A DNA stretch of 7,419 bases from an uncultured Ruminococcus sp. Lineage in GTDB: Bacteria > Bacillota > Clostridia > Oscillospirales > Ruminococcaceae. Below, one piece after another: positions 1 to 5,571 of the stretch. Every line of letters begins with the position of its first letter. Position 1 is the stretch's first letter. Position numbers and translations under genes: made by a program. The stretch spans positions 1 through 7,419 of the forward strand of contig CAMWVM010000070.1 in assembly GCA_947177715.1 (NCBI GenBank), in the 5' to 3' direction. The notes under the pieces are model-generated. The model saw nothing but the letters and a program-made list of their open reading frames with translations. It was not told the DNA's origin and did not search any database.

Positions 1-10
1 ATCTCCCACT

Positions 11-32
11 AAAAACGTCAGCTGAAGCTGAC
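11..32 (-). terminator. Probable intrinsic terminator downstream of the beta-CASP protein gene
   Basis: Read on the minus strand, GTCAGC-TTCA-GCTGAC forms a perfect 6-bp, GC-rich hairpin with a 4-base loop (32 to 17), followed after one G by five T (15 to 11). It lies about 95 bases past the stop codon of the minus-strand beta-CASP gene, so it is well placed to end that transcript. The stem is short and the U-run is only five bases, so termination may be partial. It directly abuts a second stem-loop (33-56), so the pair could instead belong to a small structured RNA. Confidence 0.45.
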
Positions 33-56
33 CTTGCCACGTTGAAAACGGGCAAA
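33..56 (-). other. Stem-loop abutting the probable terminator
   Basis: On the minus strand TTTGCC pairs with GGCAAG (one G-U pair) and continues, past one bulged base, into CGTT/AACG closed by a 3-base loop, giving about ten pairs. The terminal G-U pair is possible only on the minus-strand RNA; the plus strand would have C opposite A there. This suggests the minus-strand RNA is the relevant one. It may stabilise the 3' end of the upstream mRNA or be part of a small RNA that continues beyond the window. The rest of 57-124 shows no other convincing feature. Confidence 0.3.
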
Positions 57-124
57 CCCTTATTTGAACTTTTTCAGGACTAAAATTGGTTTATAAGTAT
101 AGTATGCTTTTAATAAAAAAGCGG

Positions 125-1711
125 TTACTCCTCCCACTTGCTGCATAAATTATTCAGCGTATCTGTCATTTTTGCAAGCTCTTTATTGGTAAGTCCTGCG
201 CTTTGATTTACCAGTCTTGTAAGCCTTTCCAACGCAGAAGTCAGACGTTGATAAGCGGTAGATTCAAGTTTCTGAGATTTTGCAATCTTAACAGGTTCTC
301 CTTGAATGAACTCCCCGCTTAGTCCGTCAAGAACAGCTCCGCTGAAAGGGCAATAAGCGTCAATAGACATATCTTTTCTCAGGTGTGCAGCAAACTCCTC
401 TGCAACCAGGTCCTCTCCATGAATCACAAAGACCTTATCAGGGTTATTTATATTAGATATCCATTGATTAAGTCCCTTAAGGTCTGCATGACCGCTTACT
501 CCCGGAAGTATTCTGATTTTTGCATTAACTGCAATTTCCTCACCAAATAATTTTACCTTTTTTGCACCGTCACAAATTTTTCTGCCTAATGTGTTTACAG
601 CCTGATAACCCACAAAAAGAACAGTACATTCACTGCGCCAAAGATTATGCTTCAAATGATGTTTTATTCTTCCCGCCTCACACATTCCGCTGGCAGAGAT
701 AATCACTTTTGGTGTCTTATCGAAATTTACAGCACGGGATTCATCACTTGTAATAGCTATTTTCAATCCGTCAAATTTTATTGGATTTACACCCTGATTA
801 ACATAACCCATTGCTTCCTCGTCAAAACAGGAGTCCTTATTGTTATTAAATATTTCAGTGGCCTCTATAGCTAAAGGAGAATCTACATAAACAGGGAAAT
901 CGCTGTAGTTTTTCATCATACCTTCAGCTTTTATACGTCTTATAAAATACAGCATTTCCTGTGTCCTTCCCACTGAAAATGCTGGAATTACTACATTTCC
1001 GCCCTTATCAAACGTATCCTGAAGCACGTCAGCTAAAGCTCTCGCATAATCAATAGGCTTTTCATGTACACGGTTTCCGTATGTAGATTCCATTATAACA
1101 TAATCCGCTTCGTCTATATACTGAGGATCTCTTATAAGTGGCTGATTCAGATTTCCGATATCACCTGAGAATACAAATTTTTTGGTTATATCCTGTTCGG
1201 TGATCCATATTTCCACAGAAGCCGAACCAAGGAGGTGTCCTGCGTCAACAAACCGCACCTCTATTCCGTCGCAAATCGAAAACTTCTCACCATATTGATT
1301 AGGAACAAAGCATTTTATAGCTCCCTCAGCGTCCTTCATGGTATACAAAGGTTCAGTTTCTTCCTGGCCCTTTCTTCTTCCTTTTCTATTGCGCCATTCC
1401 GCTTCAAATTCCTGTATATGAGCCGAGTCACGGAGCATTATATCGCAAAGATTACAGGTTGCTTGGGTTGCGTATATTTTACCTGAAAACCCACCTGCAT
1501 AAAGCAATGGCAAAAGTCCTGAATGGTCAATATGAGCATGAGTAAGCAGTACAAAATCTATCCCTGACGGAGCGGAAGGGATTTGCTTGTTTTCATATAT
1601 ATCCACACCCTGTTCCATTCCGAAGTCCACAAGAAATCTTTTTCCGCACGCTTCAATAAATGTACAGCTTCCTGTTACTTCATGCGTTGCACCTATAAAA
1701 GTTACTTTCAT
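125..1711 (-). CDS. Beta-CASP metallo-beta-lactamase-fold RNA hydrolase (predicted ribonuclease)
   Basis: The 528-residue product is a probable cytoplasmic metal-dependent RNA-processing enzyme of the beta-CASP branch (CPSF73/TTHA0252-like). The metallo-beta-lactamase part has the H58-x-H60-x-D62-H63 motif, the H159 ligand in DAGHLLGSAS and D184 in FSGDIGN. The beta-CASP marks follow: motif A around E208 (MESTYGN), the VIPAFSVGRTQEM segment (about 241-253), motif B with H351/H352 in SGMCEAGRIKHH, and motif C with H408 in VSGHAD. All expected catalytic residues are present, so it should be active. A C-terminal extension (about 455-528) lies outside the core and its role is not evident. The ATG start is supported by GAGGTG (within 1717-1724) and by the aligned N-terminus MKVTFIGATHEVTGS. 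Neighbours give no pathway. The family call is firm; the natural RNA substrate, and endo- versus exonuclease action, cannot be told. Confidence 0.9.
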   Translation of the reverse strand: MKVTFIGATHEVTGSCTFIEACGKRFLVDFGMEQGVDIYENKQIPSAPSGIDFVLLTHAHIDHSGLLPLLYAGGFSGKIYATQATCNLCDIMLRDSAHIQEFEAEWRNRKGRRKGQEETEPLYTMKDAEGAIKCFVPNQYGEKFSICDGIEVRFVDAGHLLGSASVEIWITEQDITKKFVFSGDIGNLNQPLIRDPQYIDEADYVIMESTYGNRVHEKPIDYARALADVLQDTFDKGGNVVIPAFSVGRTQEMLYFIRRIKAEGMMKNYSDFPVYVDSPLAIEATEIFNNNKDSCFDEEAMGYVNQGVNPIKFDGLKIAITSDESRAVNFDKTPKVIISASGMCEAGRIKHHLKHNLWRSECTVLFVGYQAVNTLGRKICDGAKKVKLFGEEIAVNAKIRILPGVSGHADLKGLNQWISNINNPDKVFVIHGEDLVAEEFAAHLRKDMSIDAYCPFSGAVLDGLSGEFIQGEPVKIAKSQKLESTAYQRLTSALERLTRLVNQSAGLTNKELAKMTDTLNNLCSKWEE

Positions 1712-1764
1712 ATAAACACCTCACTCATGCTCTTTTTCAGCTAAACCATATTTAATATAACAAT

Positions 1765-1793
1765 ATTATAATACATTTTTCCAGTGATTTCAA
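1765..1793 (-). promoter_or_regulatory. Sigma-A-type promoter of the beta-CASP gene
   Basis: On the minus strand TTGAAA (1793-1788) is followed by exactly 17 bases and then a perfect TATAAT (1770-1765). The -35 matches TTGACA at five of six positions. Transcription would start near 1758, giving a leader of roughly 47 bases before the ATG at 1711. This makes the gene independently and probably constitutively transcribed, even though the minus-strand operon upstream has no visible terminator and could read through. Confidence 0.75.
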
Positions 1794-1801
1794 TAGCCAT
1801 A

Positions 1802-2176
1802 CTAAAATACGGAATAAAAATGAGGGAACTGACTGTCATAGACACGTTTTATCCAGTATTTTATGCTTTCGCATTCGGAAACAAACTCATCTGAATCCTG
1901 CTCATATAGAGGAAGAAGCTTTGCCACCGAATATGAAATATCATCAAGCGTTGAGGACTGTGCCACAAATGAAATTCGGATATAATAATCGTCCCAATAT
2001 TTCTCCAAATCGTTTACCTTATCTGACACTTCATCAGATTCATTATTATAAAGCTCTATAATTTCGTCTATTTTTTCTGTAAGTTCTTTATTGTTTTTGT
2101 GCAGTAAAAAAAGGGAACCTATAGAAACAACTATTATTGCTATAAAAATTCCAATGCACAAGGTTATTCTTTTCAA
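1802..2176 (-). CDS. Small membrane-anchored protein resembling DUF4363
   Basis: This 124-residue protein of unknown function has an N-terminal hydrophobic helix (about residues 5-25) after a basic MKR start, then a charged, mostly helical outer domain. The region about 30-62 (ELTEKIDEIIELYNNE and on) looks like a helical hairpin or coiled coil. Length, layout and position beside a DUF421 gene fit the DUF4363 family; this rests on recognition, not a search. The start is TTG, with AAGGAGAG (2184-2191) seven bases upstream; the TTG overlaps the TGA stop of the upstream DUF421 gene by four bases, so translation is probably coupled. The helix would tether the domain outside the membrane or, if made in the forespore, on the intermembrane side of the spore inner membrane. 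No catalytic motif is visible, and a scaffolding or accessory role to the DUF421 partner is inference. Confidence 0.8.
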   Translation of the reverse strand: MKRITLCIGIFIAIIVVSIGSLFLLHKNNKELTEKIDEIIELYNNESDEVSDKVNDLEKYWDDYYIRISFVAQSSTLDDISYSVAKLLPLYEQDSDEFVSECESIKYWIKRVYDSQFPHFYSVF

Positions 2177-2862
2177 TCCAGTTCTCTCCTTACAAGCTTA
2201 TAAGTTTTATCCTCGTCAGCAGTCATCATAAAAACATTTTCAATCTCACACTGTTCTTTTTTCAAAATATTATACAGCCACTTTTTATTAAGCCCAATGA
2301 AATTCAGAGCGTTTTCCACTACTTCGCCGTCATCAATAACAAGCTGAGGTGGATTCTTGCTTTTTTTATTCATACCCATATCCTGAGGCGTACAGGGTTG
2401 TAAATTTTGTTTTTGATAAACAGATATCTTGCCGGTTGTTTCAACTATTGCAAGCTGCACTTCGGTAATATCAAAGACCTGAACGCTTCTCAGTGATTCC
2501 ATCAAATCATCAATGGTAAACCTTAACTTTTTCATTTGCTTTTGATCAATTTTACCGTCAGTTATAATGATCTTAGGGCTTCCTGAAATAATTCTGCGAA
2601 AACCTCTTGAAAGCAATGATAAATGTGATAATCCTACGTCAAGACATACTAAAGTAAAAATCGGTACTACACCCATTATCATAGGTATGTTAATGTCCTC
2701 AATAGGCAAAGTTGCAATATTAGACATTAAAATTGTAACAACAAGTTCAGATGGCTGTAATTCTCCTAACTGACGTTTTCCCATAAGCCTTATTGAAAAG
2801 ATAATTATTATATAAAGAATTATTGCACGAAAAAATACTATGAGCAAAACTTTTTCCTCCAT
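2173..2862 (-). CDS. DUF421/YetF-family membrane protein
   Basis: The 229-residue product begins with three membrane helices (about 5-25, 36-55 and 61-80) and continues as a soluble C-terminal domain (about 85-229), the layout of DUF421 (YetF-like) proteins. Family marks are RLMGKRQLGELQPSELVVTI in the first loop and second helix, and GSPKIIITDGKID opening the soluble part. In Bacillus, DUF421 proteins such as YetF and 2Duf have been linked to the spore inner membrane, resistance and germination; here the divergent germination-receptor operon supports a similar role. The ATG start gives the usual N-terminus of the family, yet the nearest ribosome-binding-like sequence, AAGGAA (2884-2879), lies 16 bases away, farther than normal, and no better in-frame start exists. 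It is the first gene of an operon with the DUF4363-like gene. The family is confident; the biochemical role is unknown. Confidence 0.9.
   Translation of the reverse strand: MEEKVLLIVFFRAIILYIIIIFSIRLMGKRQLGELQPSELVVTILMSNIATLPIEDINIPMIMGVVPIFTLVCLDVGLSHLSLLSRGFRRIISGSPKIIITDGKIDQKQMKKLRFTIDDLMESLRSVQVFDITEVQLAIVETTGKISVYQKQNLQPCTPQDMGMNKKSKNPPQLVIDDGEVVENALNFIGLNKKWLYNILKKEQCEIENVFMMTADEDKTYKLVRRELD
2184..2191 (-). promoter_or_regulatory. Ribosome binding site deciding the TTG start of the DUF4363-like gene
   Basis: AAGGAGAG on the minus strand stands seven bases before the TTG at 2176-2174. It lies inside the last codons of the DUF421 gene, so the small gene has its own initiation signal in addition to stop-start overlap. 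No ATG or GTG fits this spacing. Confidence 0.75.
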
Positions 2863-2886
2863 TTTAATAAAAAATGTGTTCCTTAA

Positions 2887-2916
2887 TAATATTCTCTCAA
2901 CATTCCTGAATATTCA
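2887..2916 (-). promoter_or_regulatory. Candidate sigma-G-like promoter of the DUF421 operon
   Basis: On the minus strand TGAATA (2916-2911) is followed by 17 bases and AATATTA (2893-2887). This resembles the forespore sigma-G pattern (GAATA-like -35, CATnnTA -10), missing only the first base of the -10. Its -35 is one half of the palindrome at 2906-2917. Transcription would start near 2880, which would leave the AAGGAA motif at or before the first mRNA base. AT-rich DNA gives chance matches, so this is tentative. Confidence 0.35.
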
Positions 2917-2917
2917 G
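2906..2917. promoter_or_regulatory. Perfect 12-bp palindrome in the divergent intergenic region
   Basis: CTGAATATTCAG is a perfect inverted repeat lying 43 bases upstream of the DUF421 start and 67 bases upstream of the gerA-type start. Each strand contains TGAATA, so it could act as a shared -35 for both directions or as an operator for a dimeric regulator. The sequence alone does not separate these options. Confidence 0.45.
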
Positions 2918-2936
2918 CATTAACCAGCTAACAATA
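2907..2936 (+). promoter_or_regulatory. Candidate sigma-G-like promoter of the ger operon
   Basis: TGAATA (2907-2912) is followed by 17 bases and AACAATA (2930-2936), a weaker match to the sigma-G -10 (CATnnTA) than the one on the opposite strand. Germination receptor operons of the gerA family are generally transcribed in the forespore by sigma-G, so position and type agree with expectation. A transcript would start near 2943, leaving a leader of about 42 bases. No convincing TTGACA/TATAAT pair was seen here. Confidence 0.35.
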
Positions 2937-2953
2937 TCAATGATAGAAACTTA

Positions 2954-2969
2954 AAAAGCAAATGCTTTT
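2954..2969 (+). repeat. Short inverted repeat in the ger operon leader
   Basis: AAAAGCA and TGCTTTT flank two A residues immediately before the gerA-type ribosome binding site. As RNA it would form a weak, mostly A-U hairpin ending three bases before AAAGGA. It may affect access to the start site, but it is short and AT-rich and could be chance. Confidence 0.3.
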
Positions 2970-2972
2970 GTG

Positions 2973-2978
2973 AAAGGA
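2973..2978 (+). promoter_or_regulatory. Ribosome binding site deciding the gerA-type start
   Basis: AAAGGA lies six bases before the ATG at 2985. An in-frame GTG at 2970 precedes this motif and has no Shine-Dalgarno sequence of its own, so the ATG is preferred, shortening the protein by five residues to 495. Confidence 0.8.
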
Positions 2979-2984
2979 TATAAA

Positions 2985-4472
2985 ATGAGCAGCTCACCAG
3001 ATTTTAAAAACTATAAAGATGCGAAAATTTCTTCAAGGCTTGACCAAATCATATTAGATTGCCGTTCTATAACCGGCAACACTATGGATTTGAACGTCAT
3101 GGAAATAAATATTTGCGGTGCCCCATGTGCTCTTATTACCATTGAAGGCATGGTATCAACAAATGCAATGGCCGAACTGGTTTTTCAGCCGCTTATGGGA
3201 TTAAATATTCCCAAGGATGAAAATCCAAACGTTGGAGTGTATCAGTTTGTTACAAAAGAAAGCCTGCTTACTGCGGAACGCCATATTCTTTACACTTATG
3301 GCAGTGTTATGCAGGACTTATTCTCAGGGTTTGCCCTGATTTTTATTGACGGCATTCCAAAAGGAATAGCCCTTGGAATTCAAGGGTATGAGAAAAAATC
3401 TATTTCAGAGCCTACAAGCGAACATAACCTTATGGGCTCACAGGAAGCTTTTACAGAGGTCATAAGAACAAATATATCTCTTATACGCCGCCGAATGAAA
3501 AGTCCATCTCTGAGATTTGAAATGCTTCAGGTTGGAGAACTTTCCTCTACAGATATCTGCATAGTTTATATGCAGGATAAAGCCCCCCCTGAAATGGTAG
3601 ACAGAATAAGAAAAAAATTAAAGAGCATTAAACTTGACACGGTTATTTCCAGTGGCTATATAAGACCATTTATTGAAGAACGAATACAGGAAAATCTTTT
3701 TTCAAACATTGGGAGTACCGAACGGCCTGACGTGCTTTGTACAAAGATCAATGACGGAAAAGTTTGTATTCTAATTGACGGAACTCCTTTTTCTCTTGTT
3801 TGTCCTACACTCTTTGTCGAAAACTTCAAGACAATCGACGATTACTGCTGGAAAAGTTATTTCACAACTTATCTTAGATGGATAAGATATTTAGCCTTCT
3901 TTCTTGCTGTTGCCTTTCCGGGGATTTATGTAGCGGCAGCAAGCTATCACCCGGAAATGCTCAATTTGAAGCTGCTGCTAAATCTCTCTGCATCAGAACA
4001 AGCAACCCCTTATCCTCTGTTTGTTGAAATACTGATTATAATGGCTCTTTTGGAGCTTATGCGTGAGGCCAGTATTCGTCTTCCGTCAGCAGTGGGAAGT
4101 GCGATTTCAATCGTCGGAGGACTTATTATCGGCGATGCTGCTGTTAAAAGTGGTATCATTTCAGCACCCCTCTTAATTATTGTAGGATTAACTGCAACGG
4201 CTTCATTTATTATCCCCAGCCTTAATCAACAAACCTCTGTAATAAGACTTGCATTTATATTTGCAGGAGGTGCCGCAGGATTTTTCGGCATTGCCATTTG
4301 TGCAATAGTAGTAATAGCAAATGTTTGTGCAATGGATGAATTTAATATCCCTTACACTGCCCCTGTTTCACCTTTCTCAAAAAGAGGAAGCGTGGACGTA
4401 TTTACAAGAGCGTCCTTCAAATCTATGGAGAAAAGCCACTCCACAATTGAGGACTATACAGAAGATAAATAA
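2985..4472 (+). CDS. GerA-family spore germination receptor, A subunit
   Basis: The 495-residue product is the A subunit of a nutrient germination receptor in the spore inner membrane, where A and B subunits with lipoprotein C respond to germinants and trigger ion and dipicolinate release. An N-terminal cytosolic region (about 1-295) carries EPTSEHN...EVIRTNISLIRRR (142-170) and STERPDVL (244-251), followed by DGTPFSLVCPTLFVENF. The membrane part begins near residue 298 and contains helices at about 300-320, 343-358, 372-390, 391-412 and 420-450. The family signature MREASIRLPSAVGSAISIVGG lies at 359-379. Length is normal and nothing is missing. ATG is chosen over an upstream in-frame GTG because AAAGGA lies between them. 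It is the first gene of a gerA-gerB-gerC operon, divergent from the DUF421 operon. The germinant cannot be predicted, and orthology to gerA, gerB or gerK of Bacillus is not resolved, so no symbol is given. Confidence 0.95.
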   Translation: MSSSPDFKNYKDAKISSRLDQIILDCRSITGNTMDLNVMEINICGAPCALITIEGMVSTNAMAELVFQPLMGLNIPKDENPNVGVYQFVTKESLLTAERHILYTYGSVMQDLFSGFALIFIDGIPKGIALGIQGYEKKSISEPTSEHNLMGSQEAFTEVIRTNISLIRRRMKSPSLRFEMLQVGELSSTDICIVYMQDKAPPEMVDRIRKKLKSIKLDTVISSGYIRPFIEERIQENLFSNIGSTERPDVLCTKINDGKVCILIDGTPFSLVCPTLFVENFKTIDDYCWKSYFTTYLRWIRYLAFFLAVAFPGIYVAAASYHPEMLNLKLLLNLSASEQATPYPLFVEILIIMALLELMREASIRLPSAVGSAISIVGGLIIGDAAVKSGIISAPLLIIVGLTATASFIIPSLNQQTSVIRLAFIFAGGAAGFFGIAICAIVVIANVCAMDEFNIPYTAPVSPFSKRGSVDVFTRASFKSMEKSHSTIEDYTEDK

Positions 4473-4504
4473 AGACGCAACATTTCTAAAGGATTGGTGT
4501 TTTA

Positions 4505-5557
4505 ATGAGAAAAATATCGTCACTGCAATTTATAACTATACTTTTGTGCTGTAAGCTCTTCACTGTTATGACCTATATTCCCGACATAGACGAAAACGGG
4601 GTAGTTATTATAATCGCCGCTGTTATTACAACGATTCTTCAAGGAATTCTCATGATTCCTATAATTGCATTTTATAATAAAAACAACGGTGAAAGCATTT
4701 TTTCATTTGCAAATTCAAAGAATCGAATTTTGGGAATAACCATCAGTATTCTCTTTCTGTTAACTTCATTATGGGCATTAATTGATTCCATGGGAGATCT
4801 GTCATTTTTCTTGGAATATTGTTTTTCAGATACCTATGCTTCATGGGCGATAATCATAATTATTGCCGCAGCCTCACTTTATGTCGCTCACACAGGTATT
4901 TCTACTCTTGCCAGAACAACAGGCATTATAGCTGTTGTTACACTAATAAGTCTGATACTTGTGCTGACCGGATTTGAACACCATATTGATTTTGTCGAAC
5001 TGAATATAGCTGTTAAAAGTCCTGTAAACGATGTAATAAAAAGCTTACCGAAATTTATTTCATGCTCACAGGAATTGGTCGCATTTATTATTCTCATGGA
5101 AACTCTGAGAAACCGACCCGCAAGAACTGTATATGGCTTTTTAAGTATCAAACTTTTTATATCAGTTGTTTCGATACTTGCTGTTGTAATGGTTTTAGGC
5201 GACTATGTATCACTCTCAAAGCTTCCGTTCTACACTCTTTCAGCATTTTCTCAAACAAAGATTATAGAACACTACGAAGCCTTTTTCATGCTTTTCTGGA
5301 CATTATGTGCAATAATAAAAATCACACTTTTCACTATATGCTCTCAATATTGCATTCATCAGATATTCCCGAAGCTTAATACGATAATCAGCGAAGGCTG
5401 TTCTCTTTTCATAGCTGCCGCTATAACATTACCGATTTTACTAAAAGAAAAATGGGAAGCAATTAATTTCGCAAAAATTCAGTCATTAGCAATGATTATT
5501 CTTCTTGCTGTTATTCCATTAATTTTATTATTCTTTAAAAAAAGAAAATCTAATTAA
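4505..5557 (+). CDS. GerB-family spore germination permease, B subunit
   Basis: The 350-residue integral membrane protein has about ten hydrophobic segments (for example near 8-25, 33-56, 75-95, 113-128, 139-157, 210-232, 257-280, 298-313 and 327-344), as in GerB subunits of the amino acid/polyamine transporter superfamily. Family-like stretches are HTGISTLARTTGI (129-141), SCSQELVAFIILMETLRN (186-203) and EHYEAFFMLFWTLCAIIKIT (255-274). It would form the membrane subunit that binds or conducts the germinant signal together with the A subunit. The gene begins 32 bases after the A stop; AAAGGA (4488-4493) lies eleven bases before the ATG, slightly farther than ideal, so its yield may be lower than for its neighbours. 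The length is slightly below the usual 360-370 residues, without an obvious missing helix. Family assignment is confident from both sequence and operon order; ligand specificity is unknown. Confidence 0.93.
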   Translation: MRKISSLQFITILLCCKLFTVMTYIPDIDENGVVIIIAAVITTILQGILMIPIIAFYNKNNGESIFSFANSKNRILGITISILFLLTSLWALIDSMGDLSFFLEYCFSDTYASWAIIIIIAAASLYVAHTGISTLARTTGIIAVVTLISLILVLTGFEHHIDFVELNIAVKSPVNDVIKSLPKFISCSQELVAFIILMETLRNRPARTVYGFLSIKLFISVVSILAVVMVLGDYVSLSKLPFYTLSAFSQTKIIEHYEAFFMLFWTLCAIIKITLFTICSQYCIHQIFPKLNTIISEGCSLFIAAAITLPILLKEKWEAINFAKIQSLAMIILLAVIPLILLFFKKRKSN

Positions 5558-5568
5558 AAGGCGGTGAT
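5558..5568 (+). promoter_or_regulatory. Near-perfect Shine-Dalgarno deciding the TTG start of the gerC-type gene
   Basis: AAGGCGGTGAT, starting directly after the gerB-type stop, matches the full anti-Shine-Dalgarno complement AAGGAGGTGAT at ten of eleven bases. It ends three bases before the TTG at 5572. No ATG or GTG lies in frame between the upstream in-frame stop (5551-5553) and this TTG, so the N-terminus of the GerC homologue is well fixed. Confidence 0.85.
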
Positions 5569-5571
5569 ACA

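Noticed and set aside
1..81. 6S RNA reading of the left edge (minus strand beginning GTCCTGA)
   Set aside because: The visible part folds into two local hairpins and not the long rod with a central bubble expected of 6S RNA, and the rest is outside the window.
106..122. GCTTTT/AAAAGC inverted repeat after the beta-CASP stop
   Set aside because: A weak, mostly A-T stem with no following T-run on either strand; not convincing as a terminator.
647..1486. Open plus-strand frames opposite the beta-CASP gene
   Set aside because: The minus strand encodes an intact enzyme with all motifs; the plus-strand frames have no family resemblance.
1712..1801. Terminator for the DUF421-DUF4363 operon
   Set aside because: No hairpin with a T-run was found before the next minus-strand promoter, so read-through into the beta-CASP gene is possible.
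2970..2984. GTG at 2970 as start of the gerA-type gene
   Set aside because: It precedes the AAAGGA motif and has none of its own; the ATG at 2985 has ideal spacing.
4321..4554. Possible small gene bridging the gerA-type and gerB-type genes
   Set aside because: It is an alternate frame over the end of one gene and the start of the next, with no ribosome binding site and no recognisable protein features.
4888..5379. Open frames on both strands inside the gerB-type gene
   Set aside because: They overlap a clearly coding membrane protein and lack initiation signals; they are chance frames.
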